The notes beneath the pieces are model-generated. The model ran no database searches. It was given only the letters and a program-made list of their open reading frames with translations, and was not told where the DNA came from. From Jiangella ureilytica (lineage in GTDB: Bacteria; Actinomycetota; Actinomycetes; Jiangellales; Jiangellaceae), in NCBI RefSeq assembly GCF_004348545.1, contig NZ_SMKL01000034.1:1-64000 (forward strand): 64,000 nucleotides of DNA. The letters are read 5' to 3'. Position numbers and translations under genes: made by a program. Each line of letters opens with the position of its first letter. The stretch's first letter is position 1. This document shows positions 56,001-63,998 of the stretch, piece by piece.

Positions 56001-56605
56001 AGGTCCTCGCGGATGCGGGTCTCGATGTCGAGGCCGTGGTCCATGAGCTCGAGGAAGAAGTTGTCCTTGCCGAAGATGTCGCGGAACTCGGCCGCCGCCT
56101 TGACGGCCTCGTCGTACTTGCCCAGCCGCAGGAACGTCTGGACCTCGCCGCTGGGGCAGCCGGTGGTGGCGATGATGCCGCTGGAGTAGTTCTGCAGCAG
56201 CTCGCGGTCCATGCGCGGCTTGAAGTAGAAGCCCTCGATGGAGGCCAGCGACGACAGCCGGAAGAGGTTGTGCATGCCGCCGGTGTTCTCGGCGAACATC
56301 GTCATGTGCGTGTAGGCGCCGCTGCCGGAGACGTCGTCGCCGCCGCCGTCGCCCCAGCGCACCCGGGTCTTGTCGAACCGGCTGGTGCGCGGCGTCAGGT
56401 ACGCCTCGGTGCCGATGATGGGCTTGACGCCGTACTTCTTGGCCTTGTTGTAGAAGTCGTAGGCGCCGAACACGTTGCCGTGGTCGGTGGTCGCCAGCGC
56501 CGGCATGCCCTGTTTGGCGGCCTCGGTGAAGAGGTCGTCGAGACGCGCGGCGCCGTCGAGCATGGAGTACTCGGTGTGCACGTGCAGGTGCACGAAGCTC
56601 GACAC
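53093..56605 (-). CDS. dnaE: DNA polymerase III alpha subunit
   Basis: The ~1170-residue replicative polymerase starts FVHLHVHTEYSMLDGAARL (PHP domain, metal-binding histidines; TTDHGNVFGA). It contains the palm catalytic acidic motif PDFDIDFDERRRGEVI, the finger region GLIIYQEQVMAIAQ, and the helix-hairpin-helix and OB domains (GLITSLQRKVSKRGDTWAIVTIEDLEGSIEAMFFP) near the C terminus. It is a DnaE1-type enzyme. GTG 56605 lies behind GAGGAGG; an upstream in-frame ATG at 56632 is less likely. Confidence 0.97.
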   Translation of the reverse strand: MSSFVHLHVHTEYSMLDGAARLDDLFTEAAKQGMPALATTDHGNVFGAYDFYNKAKKYGVKPIIGTEAYLTPRTSRFDKTRVRWGDGGGDDVSGSGAYTHMTMFAENTGGMHNLFRLSSLASIEGFYFKPRMDRELLQNYSSGIIATTGCPSGEVQTFLRLGKYDEAVKAAAEFRDIFGKDNFFLELMDHGLDIETRIREDLLRLGKDLNLPLLAANDLHYTHKADSTAHEVLLCVQSGSTLADPKRFKFDAEDFYLKTSAEMREKWADYPEACDNTLLIAERCDVKFVEEAGKYMPRYPVPPGEDEVSWFVKEVEAGLHRRFPGGISDEVRARANYETEVVTTKGYAGYYLVVADFINWAKDNGIRVGPGRGSGAGSIAAYAMGITDLDPIQHGLIFERFLNPERKSMPDFDIDFDERRRGEVIRYVTEKYGTDHVAQIVTYGTIKAKQAIKDASRVLGNPFAVGERITKAMPPAVMGKDIPLSGIFDPQHKRYAEAGEFRSLYESDPEVRRVVDTAKGLENLKRQWGVHAAGVIMSSAPLLDTIPVMKREQDGAIITQFDYPTCEELGLVKMDFLGLRNLTILDDALKNIVRNGKDAIVLEELPLDDRGAYELLGRGDSLGVFQLDGGPMRSLLRQMKPDNFEDISALIALYRPGPMGANSHINYALRKNGQQPITPIHPELAEALEPILGTTYGLIIYQEQVMAIAQQLAGYSLGKADLLRRAMGKKKREVLDAEYVPFSDGMKANGFGDDAIKTIWDILVPFSDYAFNKAHSAAYGVIAYWTAYLKAHYPAEYMAAVLTSVRDDKDKTALYLSECRRMGIKVLPPDVNESAGDFTPVGTDVRFGLTAIRNVGANVVDGIVTARQEKGRFETFPDFMDKVPVHVCNKRVVESLVRAGAFDSLGYARRALAAVVDDAVDTVISLKRNEAVGQFDLFGGAGDDTGGGFEVQVPELTEWDKKQKLAFEREMLGLYVSDHPLLGLEHVVANASDRPISALADETEVPNGTTLSIGGLITSLQRKVSKRGDTWAIVTIEDLEGSIEAMFFPATYQLYALQLAEDEIVVVKGRLDRREESPQLIAAELSLPDLSDGPSGPVVVTMPMTRCTPPLVERLKDVLTTHPGVTPVHLRLTGSSRTTVMKLDDRLRVTPSTALMGDLKQLLGPTCLAS

Positions 56606-56719
56606 TTGACGCCTCCTCACGCGACACTCCACCCGGCGTCAGGGGCCGCGCCGGGGGACAACAGACACCCTATGCCGCGGCTCCGACAGCGTCCCGGTGC
56701 CACTCCGGCGAGAGCTGAG

Positions 56720-57397
56720 TCACAGCCGCCAGACGGGCGGTTCGCCCGACATGTCCGCCTCGGCGGCGTCCAGCCCGGCCTCGATGATCGCCGTCACGAT
56801 GCGCCCCAGCGCCTCCGATGACAGCGACGGCGCCCGCTCGGCCATGGCGGCGACGATGGCGGCCTCGCGCCGCGGGTCGCGGCCCGCGTGCCCGCCCACC
56901 GGCTTGAGCCGCTGCACCCGTCCGGCCAGCGCCACGCGGTGCTCCAGCAGCGTCGCCAGCACGGCGTCGACGGCGTCGATGGCGGCCCGGCAGCCTTCGA
57001 GCGTGCCCGGGACCGCGGGCCGGACCAGCGGCGCGAGCCGGGTGGCGGCCTCGCGGACCTGCCCTGCCGCCGCGGTGCTCGGTGTGTCGAGCCACAACCC
57101 GTCGGCACCGGCGGCGACGGCGGCAGCTGCCAGTTCGGGGCGCTCCCCCAGGTTCGCGACGACGGGCAGCCCGTGCCGCCGCGCGGCGGCGATCGCGACC
57201 GGGTCGACACCGTCGACGACGGTGACCGAGCCGGCCGGCACGTCGGCGTGATCGAGATCGCCGCCGGCCCCCGCCGGTGCGACGACGGGCGGCACCGGTC
57301 CGCCGAAGGGCGCGGCCGGGCGCCGCTGGTCTGCGGGCGGCGCGGCCGCCCCGGTGCGGGTGGCGGCTTCGGTGCCGTGGTGCGGGGATGCGGTCAC
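56720..57397 (-). CDS. Chorismate mutase (AroQ fold) with DAHP-synthase-like N-terminal remnant
   Basis: In this 225-residue protein, residues ~140-215 form an AroQ-type all-helical chorismate mutase (RAAIDAVDAVLATLLEHRVALAGRVQRLK, GGHAGRDPRREAAIVAAMAERA, LGRIVTAIIEAGLDA), which turns chorismate into prephenate for Phe and Tyr. Residues ~55-115 read like the end of a TIM barrel (VDGVDPVAIAAARRHGLPVVANLGERPELAAAAVAAGADGLWLDTP) and recall the C-terminal strands of type I DAHP synthase, without its catalytic residues. GTG 57397 has AGGAG six bases upstream. A leaderless leader peptide and attenuator-like hairpins precede it. Confidence 0.82.
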   Translation of the reverse strand: MTASPHHGTEAATRTGAAAPPADQRRPAAPFGGPVPPVVAPAGAGGDLDHADVPAGSVTVVDGVDPVAIAAARRHGLPVVANLGERPELAAAAVAAGADGLWLDTPSTAAAGQVREAATRLAPLVRPAVPGTLEGCRAAIDAVDAVLATLLEHRVALAGRVQRLKPVGGHAGRDPRREAAIVAAMAERAPSLSSEALGRIVTAIIEAGLDAAEADMSGEPPVWRL

Positions 57398-57448
57398 GGG
57401 ATGCTCCTGTTCCGGTGAGCAGCCGTCCGCTGGAGGAGCCGGCCGCTC

Positions 57449-57491
57449 GGGGCCACATGACGAGAGGCCCCAGGCCGGAGCCTGAAGCCTC
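57449..57491 (-). terminator. Attenuator-like alternative hairpins before chorismate mutase gene
   Basis: GGGGCC (57449-57454) pairs with GGCCCC (57466-57471) as a possible terminator stem with an 11-base loop. The competing antiterminator pairs GAGGC (57464-57468) with GCCTC (57487-57491). The shared bases 57466-57468 make the two mutually exclusive. They lie between the leader peptide stop and the mutase start. No U tract follows the stem. Confidence 0.45.
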
Positions 57492-57517
57492 GTGAGCCGA
57501 CTCGGAGGAAGGCCGCG

Positions 57518-57577
57518 CTACGCCTCGACGCGGCCGGCCGCCCGGGCCGGCTCGGTAAAGACGAGGGACGTTCGCAT
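57518..57577 (-). CDS. Leader peptide of the chorismate mutase gene
   Basis: The 19-residue ORF encodes MRTSLVFTEPARAAGRVEA. Its single Phe codon is UUU, very rare in this GC-rich DNA, and falls early in the peptide. ATG 57577 lies exactly seven bases after a TACCGT -10 hexamer, so translation is probably leaderless. The arrangement copies the Thr leader at 4221. A response to phenylalanyl-tRNA would fit a Phe/Tyr branch enzyme, but the peptide has no run of Phe or Tyr codons. Confidence 0.5.
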   Translation of the reverse strand: MRTSLVFTEPARAAGRVEA

Positions 57578-57584
57578 GACGGCG

Positions 57585-57590
57585 ACGGTA
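57585..57590 (-). promoter_or_regulatory. -10 hexamer TACCGT of chorismate mutase leader
   Basis: On the minus strand TACCGT is separated by seven bases from the leader ATG at 57577, the same hexamer and spacing as at 4208-4213. No clear -35 element is visible. The region beyond contains only the 3' end of the SARP gene. Confidence 0.45.
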
Positions 57591-57659
57591 CCGGCGGCTC
57601 CCGCGCGTGTCCACCACGCGGACCGAGCGGATCGCATGGCGAGACGACGCCGGGCGGGC

Positions 57660-60600
57660 CTATCGGGCGCGGAGCGCCTCGCGGCAGGCCGCCGCCACCT
57701 CGCGGGCCGCGGCCAGCGGCGCCGTCCAGCCGGTCCGTTCCGCCGCGGCCTCCAAGGGGGCGAGCAGCTCGGCCGCGCCGGCGGGATCGCCGTGCCGGAG
57801 CCGGGCCCGCGCGAGCGCCACATGGGTGTCCGCGCCGTAGAGCCAGGCCGACCCGGGCGGCGCGGTGATGGCCCGCACCATCGCACCGGCTTCGTCGAGC
57901 AGCTCCGGCGAGTCGGTCGCGGCGGCCAGGGCAGCCAGACAGGGCAGCCGGTAGGCCTCGGTGCTGTGCCGGCCGGCCACCGCCAGTCCGCGCTCGAGCA
58001 GCGCGACGGCCTCCGTGCTCTGGTCCAGGTCGAGCAGCGTGGTGGCATAGGTGGCCAGGCTGGACGCGCTGAACCAGGCGTGCGCCTGCAGCGTGAGCGA
58101 CCGGCGGCCGTGCCGGACGGCGTCGTCGTACCGGCCGCCCAGCCGCGCGATCCAGCCGAGGTTCGACACGTACCAGGACTCGTAGCCGCTGTACCCGCTG
58201 CGCCGGTTGACCGCCAGCGCCTCCTCGACCCGCGCGGTGGCCGTGTCCCAGTCGCCGCGGGCGATCGCCGGGAAGGCGGACTCGAACACGCACCACTGCA
58301 GCAGCCACAGGTCGCCGGAGCGGCGGCACAGCGGCTCCAGCTCGGCCAGGACGCCGCCCAGTTCCCGCACCTCGCCGAGGTAGGCGTGGGCGGTCTTCAC
58401 GCCGTCGAGCGCCAGGGCGAGGGCGTCGTCGTCGCCGATGTCGCGGGCCAGCGCCAGCGCCCGCCGGCCGTAGGCCAGGGCGTCGTCGAAACGCAGCCGG
58501 TTGGACGAGAGCACCGAGAGCCAGGCCAGCAGCTCCGACTCCGCCGGCCGGTCGCCCAGCAGCTGGGCCAGGCGCAGGCTCTCCTCGAGGTGCACCGTCC
58601 CCTCGGCGACCGGCCGCCCGCCGCCCGCCCAGGCCGGTCCGCCCAGCTGGCGCAGGGCCCGCATCTCCAGAGGCCGGTCGCCGGCCGCGCGCGCCGCCCG
58701 CAGCGCCTGCGCGTGGTCGGCCACGGCGTCGTCGTAGCGGTACATCGCCTCGCGCGCCCGGCCCCTGGCCAGGTGCGCCCGCCCGTCGAGCCCGACGTCG
58801 CCGCTGCGGCCGGCCGCGTCGAGGGCCTGGCTCAGGAGGGCCTCGGCGTCGCCGACGGCGTAGCGGCGCAGGGCCTGCTCCCCCGCGGCCAGCCAGCCCG
58901 GCCCGGCGCGCGCCCAGTCGCCCGCCGCGCCGGCGTGCCAGCCGACCGCCTCCGGGTTGCCGGCCTGCACGTCGGCGGCGCGCAGGTGGTAGGCCACCCG
59001 GGTCGGCTCCGGCGTCGCCGAGTAGAGGGTCTCCTGGACGAGGTCGTTCTCGAACTCGTACGAGCGGCCGGCCACCACGAGCAGCCGCGTGGGCAGGATC
59101 CGGTGGCAGCGCCGCGCCGCCTCCTGCGCGCTGAGGTCGAGCACACCGGCCAGGGTCATCGGCGTGAACGACGTGCCGAGCACGGCGGCGGCGTGCAGCA
59201 GCTCCTCGGCCTGCGGGCCGGCGCGGCGCACCCGGGCCATGACGCTGGCGCGCAGCGAGTCCGGGATCCCGTCGTCGCCGGCGGCCAGCGCGCGCAGCGT
59301 CTCGACCACGAACAGCGTGTGGCCGCGGGTGCGCCGGGCGATCTCCGCCCCGTGCGCCTCCTGGCCGGCCTCGGCGGCGAGCCGTGCGATCGCCGCCTCG
59401 TCGAGCGGGCCGACATCGAGGCGCTCGGCGACGCCGGCCAGCGTCGCGAGGACCCGCTCGCCCTCATCGGCCCGGACCGTCCCGACGACCAGCAGCCGGT
59501 CGCCGGCCGTGCGCCGGCCGAGGTAGTGCAGCAGCTCGACGGTGGCGGCACCGGCGTTGTGGAGGTCGTCGATGATGAACACGAGAGGCTGCCGAGCGGC
59601 CAGCCGGCGCAGGAACACGACGACCGCGTCGTAGATCCGGGCCCGCTCGGCCGCCGCGCTGCGCCGCTCCGGCGGCGGCTCGCCCAGTAGCGCCGCCACC
59701 TCCGGCACCAGCGCGGCCAGGGCACCGGCCCGGTCCGCGGCGGCCTGGCGCAGCGCCGGCACCGGCAGCCGCGTGACCAGCCGGCCCAGCGCTTCGGCCA
59801 CCGGCTGCAGGAACAGCGAGCGCTCGACGTCGTAGCAGCGCGCCTCGAGGGTGCGCCCGCCGGTCCGCAGCGCGATCCGCGCGGCCTCGTCGGCCAGTGC
59901 GGTCTTGCCGATCCCGGCCTCGCCGGCGAGCAGCACCAAGGCGCCGTCGCCGGCCACCGTGCGCTCCCATCGCCGGGTCAGCCGGGTGAGCTCGGACTCC
60001 CGCCCCGCCAGCCGGCCGGCCGCCGGGACCGACGCCGCCGGGACCGACGCGGCCGCCGACGCCGCCGACGCCGGCGCCACCTGCTGGCGCAGGATGGCGA
60101 CGTGCAGCTCGCGGGTCGACGGCGCCGGGTCGATGCCCAGTTCGGCGGCGAGGCCGGCGCGCAGGCGCTCGAACACCGCCAGGGCGCGGGCCGGCTCGCC
60201 GGCGGCGTCATAGGCGCGCATCAGCGCCCGCGCCGGCCGTTCGTCCAGCGGCTCGGCCTCGGCCGCCGCCTCCGCCGCGGCGAGCGCCGCCGCGACGTCG
60301 CCGGTGCGCAGGCCGGCCTCGGCGGCCACAGCGCGGGCCCGGGCGATCACGTCGGCCTGGTGTCGCCGGCCCTCGCCCGCCCAGGGCGCGTCGGCCTCCT
60401 CCGCGAGCAGCGGCGCCGCGCCGACGAGCTCCAGCGCCGCCTGGGCGGCTGCCAGGGCGATCGCCGGTTCCGCGTTCGCCAGCCGGATCTCGGCCTCGCA
60501 GGCCAGCTCCGCCGCCCGGTGCAGGTCCACCTGGGCGTCGTCGCCGAGACGGTAGCCGGACCGGCCGCCGGCCACGACGTCCGGGCCGAGGGCCGCCCGC

Positions 60601-60839
60601 AACCGGCTCACCAGGGTGGCCACGCTCGCCGCCGGCCGCCTCGGCCCCTGGCCGGGCCACAGCGCCTCGACGATGTGGTCGACGGTGACCAGCCGGCCAC
60701 CCGCGACGGCGAGCAGGGCCAGCAGAGTCCGGCCCTTGCGGTCGCCCACCTCGCCGGCGGGCAGTGCCCGGCCCGCTCGCACCACCGTCAGCCCACCGGC
60801 CAGACGCACCTGCAGCTCAGCCCCGTCCGCGGCGTCCAC
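57660..60839 (-). CDS. SARP-family regulator with BTAD, AAA ATPase and TPR-like region
   Basis: The ~1059-residue protein has a winged helix (LQVRLAGGLTVVRAGRALPAGEVGDRKGRTLLALLAVAGGRLVTVDHIVEALWPGQ) and a BTAD domain (ending AELGIDPAPSTRELHVAIL). An AAA_16 ATPase follows (Walker A LLAGEAGIGKTALADEAA; Walker B LVFIIDDLHNAG). A long helical repeat region has TPR character. It is divergent from an FAD oxidase gene with 118 bases between, which hold 11-bp spaced direct repeats of the SARP-binding type. GTG 60839 is chosen because it starts just before the wing; the longer frame upstream overlaps the oxidase. Confidence 0.9.
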   Translation of the reverse strand: MDAADGAELQVRLAGGLTVVRAGRALPAGEVGDRKGRTLLALLAVAGGRLVTVDHIVEALWPGQGPRRPAASVATLVSRLRAALGPDVVAGGRSGYRLGDDAQVDLHRAAELACEAEIRLANAEPAIALAAAQAALELVGAAPLLAEEADAPWAGEGRRHQADVIARARAVAAEAGLRTGDVAAALAAAEAAAEAEPLDERPARALMRAYDAAGEPARALAVFERLRAGLAAELGIDPAPSTRELHVAILRQQVAPASAASAAASVPAASVPAAGRLAGRESELTRLTRRWERTVAGDGALVLLAGEAGIGKTALADEAARIALRTGGRTLEARCYDVERSLFLQPVAEALGRLVTRLPVPALRQAAADRAGALAALVPEVAALLGEPPPERRSAAAERARIYDAVVVFLRRLAARQPLVFIIDDLHNAGAATVELLHYLGRRTAGDRLLVVGTVRADEGERVLATLAGVAERLDVGPLDEAAIARLAAEAGQEAHGAEIARRTRGHTLFVVETLRALAAGDDGIPDSLRASVMARVRRAGPQAEELLHAAAVLGTSFTPMTLAGVLDLSAQEAARRCHRILPTRLLVVAGRSYEFENDLVQETLYSATPEPTRVAYHLRAADVQAGNPEAVGWHAGAAGDWARAGPGWLAAGEQALRRYAVGDAEALLSQALDAAGRSGDVGLDGRAHLARGRAREAMYRYDDAVADHAQALRAARAAGDRPLEMRALRQLGGPAWAGGGRPVAEGTVHLEESLRLAQLLGDRPAESELLAWLSVLSSNRLRFDDALAYGRRALALARDIGDDDALALALDGVKTAHAYLGEVRELGGVLAELEPLCRRSGDLWLLQWCVFESAFPAIARGDWDTATARVEEALAVNRRSGYSGYESWYVSNLGWIARLGGRYDDAVRHGRRSLTLQAHAWFSASSLATYATTLLDLDQSTEAVALLERGLAVAGRHSTEAYRLPCLAALAAATDSPELLDEAGAMVRAITAPPGSAWLYGADTHVALARARLRHGDPAGAAELLAPLEAAAERTGWTAPLAAAREVAAACREALRAR

Positions 60840-60888
60840 CCCCCTGTCCCCGGTCGTACTCCTGATGTCCGCGCAGGTCAAGAGGCGA

Positions 60889-60921
60889 CCGCAACGCCAC
60901 CGCAACGGGCCGTGGCACCGT
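60889..60921 (+). promoter_or_regulatory. SARP-type direct repeats and -10 before FAD oxidase
   Basis: CCGCAACG occurs at 60889-60896 and again at 60900-60907, exactly 11 bp apart. CACCGT, a plausible -10, begins eight bases after the second repeat. SARP proteins bind heptamer repeats at 11-bp spacing with the last repeat eight bases upstream of the -10 (family knowledge), so the layout fits activation of the oxidase gene by the adjacent SARP. Confidence 0.55.
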
Positions 60922-60957
60922 CGCGCCGTCCGAGAAGACCGCACCACGGGGGATGCC

Positions 60958-62352
60958 ATGAGTACCGCCATCGAGACCGGGCGCGTCGCGCACCGCGAGC
61001 TCACCGACGTCCGGGGCCGGCTGACCGGGCCGGAGGATCCCGGCTACGACGAGGCCCGCAAGGTCTACAACGCCATGATCGACCGGCGCCCCGCGCTGAT
61101 CGCGCGGTGCGCCGACGCCGACGACGTCGCGCGCGTCGTCGGCTTCGCGCGCGAGCACGGGCTGCCGCTCGCCGTGCGCGGCGGCGGCCACAACGGGGGT
61201 GGCCTGGGGGTCGTCGACGACGGCGTCGTCATCGACCTCGGCGATCTGCGCGAGGTCACCGTCGACCCGCAGGCCCGGACGGCGCGCGTCGGCGGCGGCT
61301 GCACGTGGGGCGAGGTCGACCGGGCGACGAACGCCTACGGCCTGGCCACGCCGAGCGGGATCATCTCGACCACCGGCGTCGGCGGGCTCACGCTCGGCGG
61401 CGGCCTCGGTCACCTGACCCGCGCGTTCGGCCTGGCCATCGACAACCTGCTCGAGGTCGAGATGGTGCTGGCCGACGGCGAACGAGTGTCGGCCAGCGCG
61501 GCCGAGCACCCCGACCTGTTCTGGGCCGTCCGCGGGGGCGGCGGCAACTTCGGGGTCGTGACGTCGTTCCTGTTCCGCCTGCACGAGCTCGACACCGTCG
61601 TCGCCGGGCCGACGTTCTGGCCGGTCGAGCAGACCGCCGAGGTGCTTGCGGCCTACCGCGACTTCCTGCCGTCGGCGCCGCGCGCGCTGAACGGGTTCTT
61701 CCTGGTGGGAGCCGTGCCGCCGGCGCCGCCGTTCCCCGAGGAGCTGCACCTGCGCACGATCTGCGGCGTCGTCTGGTGCCACGTCGGCACCCCGGAGCAC
61801 GCAGCCGCCGACATGGCCCCGTTCCTGGCCGCGCTGCCCGAGCCGCTCCTGCACGCGCCCGCGCCGATGCCGCACCCGATGCTGCAGAGCGCCTTCGACG
61901 GGCTCTACCCGCCGGGCGACCAGTGGTACTGGCGGGCGGACTTCGTCAAGGAGATCCCGGACGAGGCCGTGGCGATCCACGCCGACTTCGGCGCCCGGCT
62001 GCCCACGTGGAAGTCGACCATGCATCTCTACCCGGTTGACGGCGCCGCCCACGACGCCGGGCCCGCCGACACCGCCTGGAGCTACCGGGACGCGCTCTGG
62101 GGCTCCGTCTTCGCCGGGGTGGACGCCGATCCGGCCAACGTCGGGCGCATCAGCGCGTGGTCGAAGGAGTACTTCGGGGCGCTGCACCCGTACTCGGCCG
62201 GCGGGGCGTACGTGAACATGATGATGGACGAGGGCGAGGAGCGGGTCCGGGCCAGCTACCGCGGCAACTACGAGCGGCTGGCCAGGGTCAAGGCGCAGTA
62301 CGACCCGGGCAACCTGTTCCGGGTCAACCAGAACATCCGGCCGGTGGGCTAG
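60958..62352 (+). CDS. FAD-linked oxidase (berberine-bridge-enzyme type)
   Basis: The 464-residue protein has a PCMH-type FAD domain (ADDVARVVGFAREHGLPLAVRGGGHNGGG with the flavin-linking His; GVGGLTLGGGLGHLTRAFG) and a C-terminal BBE domain (VNMMMDEGEERVRASYRGNYERLARVKAQYDPGNLFRVNQNI). The usual second flavin-linking Cys before VGVGG is absent (SGIISTTGVGG), so attachment is probably by His only. The substrate is unknown; relatives oxidise sugars or natural products. There is no signal peptide. The stop codon TAG belongs to the CTAG target of the following MITE. Confidence 0.9.
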   Translation: MSTAIETGRVAHRELTDVRGRLTGPEDPGYDEARKVYNAMIDRRPALIARCADADDVARVVGFAREHGLPLAVRGGGHNGGGLGVVDDGVVIDLGDLREVTVDPQARTARVGGGCTWGEVDRATNAYGLATPSGIISTTGVGGLTLGGGLGHLTRAFGLAIDNLLEVEMVLADGERVSASAAEHPDLFWAVRGGGGNFGVVTSFLFRLHELDTVVAGPTFWPVEQTAEVLAAYRDFLPSAPRALNGFFLVGAVPPAPPFPEELHLRTICGVVWCHVGTPEHAAADMAPFLAALPEPLLHAPAPMPHPMLQSAFDGLYPPGDQWYWRADFVKEIPDEAVAIHADFGARLPTWKSTMHLYPVDGAAHDAGPADTAWSYRDALWGSVFAGVDADPANVGRISAWSKEYFGALHPYSAGGAYVNMMMDEGEERVRASYRGNYERLARVKAQYDPGNLFRVNQNIRPVG

Positions 62353-62515
62353 GGTGTGTCTCCCAAGTCTCGGCCGTAGCGAGCGGCGTCCAGGCGGATG
62401 CCTCGCAAGGCCGAGGAGGGAGTCATAGCGGGGTTCTATGACGACCGACGAGAACGCAGCGAGGCGCCGCCTGGGCGTCGCGCAGTAGGCCATGGACTTG
62501 GGAGACACACCCTAG
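62349..62515. mobile_element. MITE copy 2 (159 bp, 17-bp terminal inverted repeats, CTAG target duplication)
   Basis: The element 62353-62511 is identical to 46220-46378 as far as can be read, in the same orientation, and is flanked by CTAG at 62349-62352 and 62512-62515. Again the left CTAG supplies the stop codon of the upstream gene. No transposase is encoded. It separates the FAD oxidase from rluD, the start of conserved core genes. Confidence 0.85.
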
Positions 62516-62529
62516 GGGTGCCTGACGGG

Positions 62530-63453
62530 TCAGGGACGCAGCAGGTCGAGGGCGTGCTGGAGGTCGTCAGGGTAGGCCGAGGTGAACTCGGCCCACTCCC
62601 CCGTCCCGGGGTGCTCGAAGCCCAGCCGCATGGCGTGCAGCCACTGCCGGGTCAGGCCCAGCCGGGCCGCCAGGGTGGGGTCGGCGCCGTAGGTGAGGTC
62701 GCCGACGCAGGGGTGGCGCAGCGCGCTGAGGTGCACCCGGATCTGGTGCGTCCGCCCGGTCTCGAGGTGGATCTCGAGCAGGCTGGCGGCGGGGAACGCC
62801 TCGAGCGTCTCGTAGTGGGTGACGCTGTCCTTGCCGCCGGCCACGACCGCCCACTTGTACTCGTGGTCGGGGTGGCGGGCGATGGGGGCGTCGACGGTGC
62901 CGCGGGACGGGTCGGGGTGGCCCTGGACCAGCGCGTGGTAGACCTTGTCGACCGTGCGCTCCTTGAACTGCCGCTTCAGCGACGTGTAGGCGCGCTCGGA
63001 CTTGGCGACGACCATGAGCCCGCTGGTGCCGACGTCGAGCCGGTGCACCACGCCCTGCCGCTCGGCGGCGCCGCTGGTGGAGATGCGGAAACCGGTGCCG
63101 GCCAGGCCGCCGACCACGGTCGGCCCGGTCCAGCCGGGGCTCGGGTGCGCCGCGACGCCGACCGGCTTGTCGACGACCACGACGTCCTCGTCGTCGTGGA
63201 CGATGCGCATGCCCTCGACGCGCTCCGGGACGATCTGGACGGGCGCCGGCGGCGACGGGATCTCGACCTCGAGCCAGGAGCCGCCGCGCACGCGGGTCGA
63301 CTTCAGTGCGACGTCGCCGTCGACGACGACGTGGCCGTCCTCGACCAGCGCGGCGGCCTTGCTGCGCGAGAACCCGAACAACCGGGCCAGGGCGGCGTCG
63401 AGGCGCTCGCCCTCGAGACCGTCGGGAACGGGCAGACTGCGGTGCTCGCTCAC
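62530..63453 (-). CDS. rluD: 23S rRNA pseudouridine synthase (RluD-like)
   Basis: The 307-residue protein has an N-terminal S4 RNA-binding domain ([32 protein letters not shown]) and a catalytic domain with the active-site Asp in [21 protein letters not shown]. Downstream are [35 protein letters not shown] and [10 protein letters not shown]. It isomerises uridines in helix 69 of 23S rRNA (family knowledge). Its start overlaps the lspA stop, the usual lspA-rluD coupling. Confidence 0.94.
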   Translation of the reverse strand: MSEHRSLPVPDGLEGERLDAALARLFGFSRSKAAALVEDGHVVVDGDVALKSTRVRGGSWLEVEIPSPPAPVQIVPERVEGMRIVHDDEDVVVVDKPVGVAAHPSPGWTGPTVVGGLAGTGFRISTSGAAERQGVVHRLDVGTSGLMVVAKSERAYTSLKRQFKERTVDKVYHALVQGHPDPSRGTVDAPIARHPDHEYKWAVVAGGKDSVTHYETLEAFPAASLLEIHLETGRTHQIRVHLSALRHPCVGDLTYGADPTLAARLGLTRQWLHAMRLGFEHPGTGEWAEFTSAYPDDLQHALDLLRP

Positions 63454-63998
63454 GCGGCGGGCGCCTCCTCACGCGTCTCGGACCGGCGCCTGTCGCCGTC
63501 GTGCGGGATGCCGCGGACGCTGAGCACAGCCACCACCACGGCACCCGTGACGATGGCGGAGTCGGCGACGTTGAAGACCGGCCAGTTCGGCAGCTCGACG
63601 AAGTCGACGACGTGGCCGCGGAACGGGCCGGGCATGCGGAACATGCGGTCGGTCAGGGTGCCGAGCGCGCCGCCCAGCACCGCGCCGAGCGCCACCGCCC
63701 AGGAGCGGTTCACCACCCGCCGGCTCACCGCGAGAATCGCCAGCACGACGACCAGCGCGACCACCGTCAGCACCGGCGTCAGGTTCGTGGCCAGGCTGAA
63801 CGCGGCACCGGGGTTGCGGATCAGGCGCAGCTGAACGAGCTCGCCGACGACCGGGACCGCGCGCCCGGGGTCGAGCAGCGCGACCGCCAGCATCTTCGTC
63901 AGCTGGTCGGCGGCGAGAACGGCGGCGGCCACGGCCAGGAGGACGCCGGCTCGCCGGCGCCCTCCGTCCGTCAGCGGCGCTCCTGCCGCTGCTTGCAC
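63450..63998 (-). CDS. lspA: Lipoprotein signal peptidase (start near window edge)
   Basis: The protein is at least 182 residues with four membrane helices and the LspA motifs [30 protein letters not shown] (first catalytic Asp region, with Thr replacing the usual Asn) and [21 protein letters not shown] (second catalytic Asp). It removes signal peptides after Lgt has acted; substrates in this window include the two septum-type lipoproteins. The GTG at 63998 may be the start, but the frame stays open to the edge, so the true N terminus could lie outside. Confidence 0.93.
   Translation of the reverse strand: MQAAAGAPLTDGGRRRAGVLLAVAAAVLAADQLTKMLAVALLDPGRAVPVVGELVQLRLIRNPGAAFSLATNLTPVLTVVALVVVLAILAVSRRVVNRSWAVALGAVLGGALGTLTDRMFRMPGPFRGHVVDFVELPNWPVFNVADSAIVTGAVVVAVLSVRGIPHDGDRRRSETREEAPAA

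Noticed and set aside
53060-56821. 1253-codon plus-strand frame opposite dnaE
   Set aside because: Antisense shadow of dnaE with no recognisable motifs.
46216-62515. The two 159-bp identical elements as a composite transposon or an attachment site pair
   Set aside because: The copies are in direct orientation 16 kb apart with core genes absent only in part between, each has its own CTAG duplication, and no integrase or transposase lies between; independent MITE insertions are simpler.
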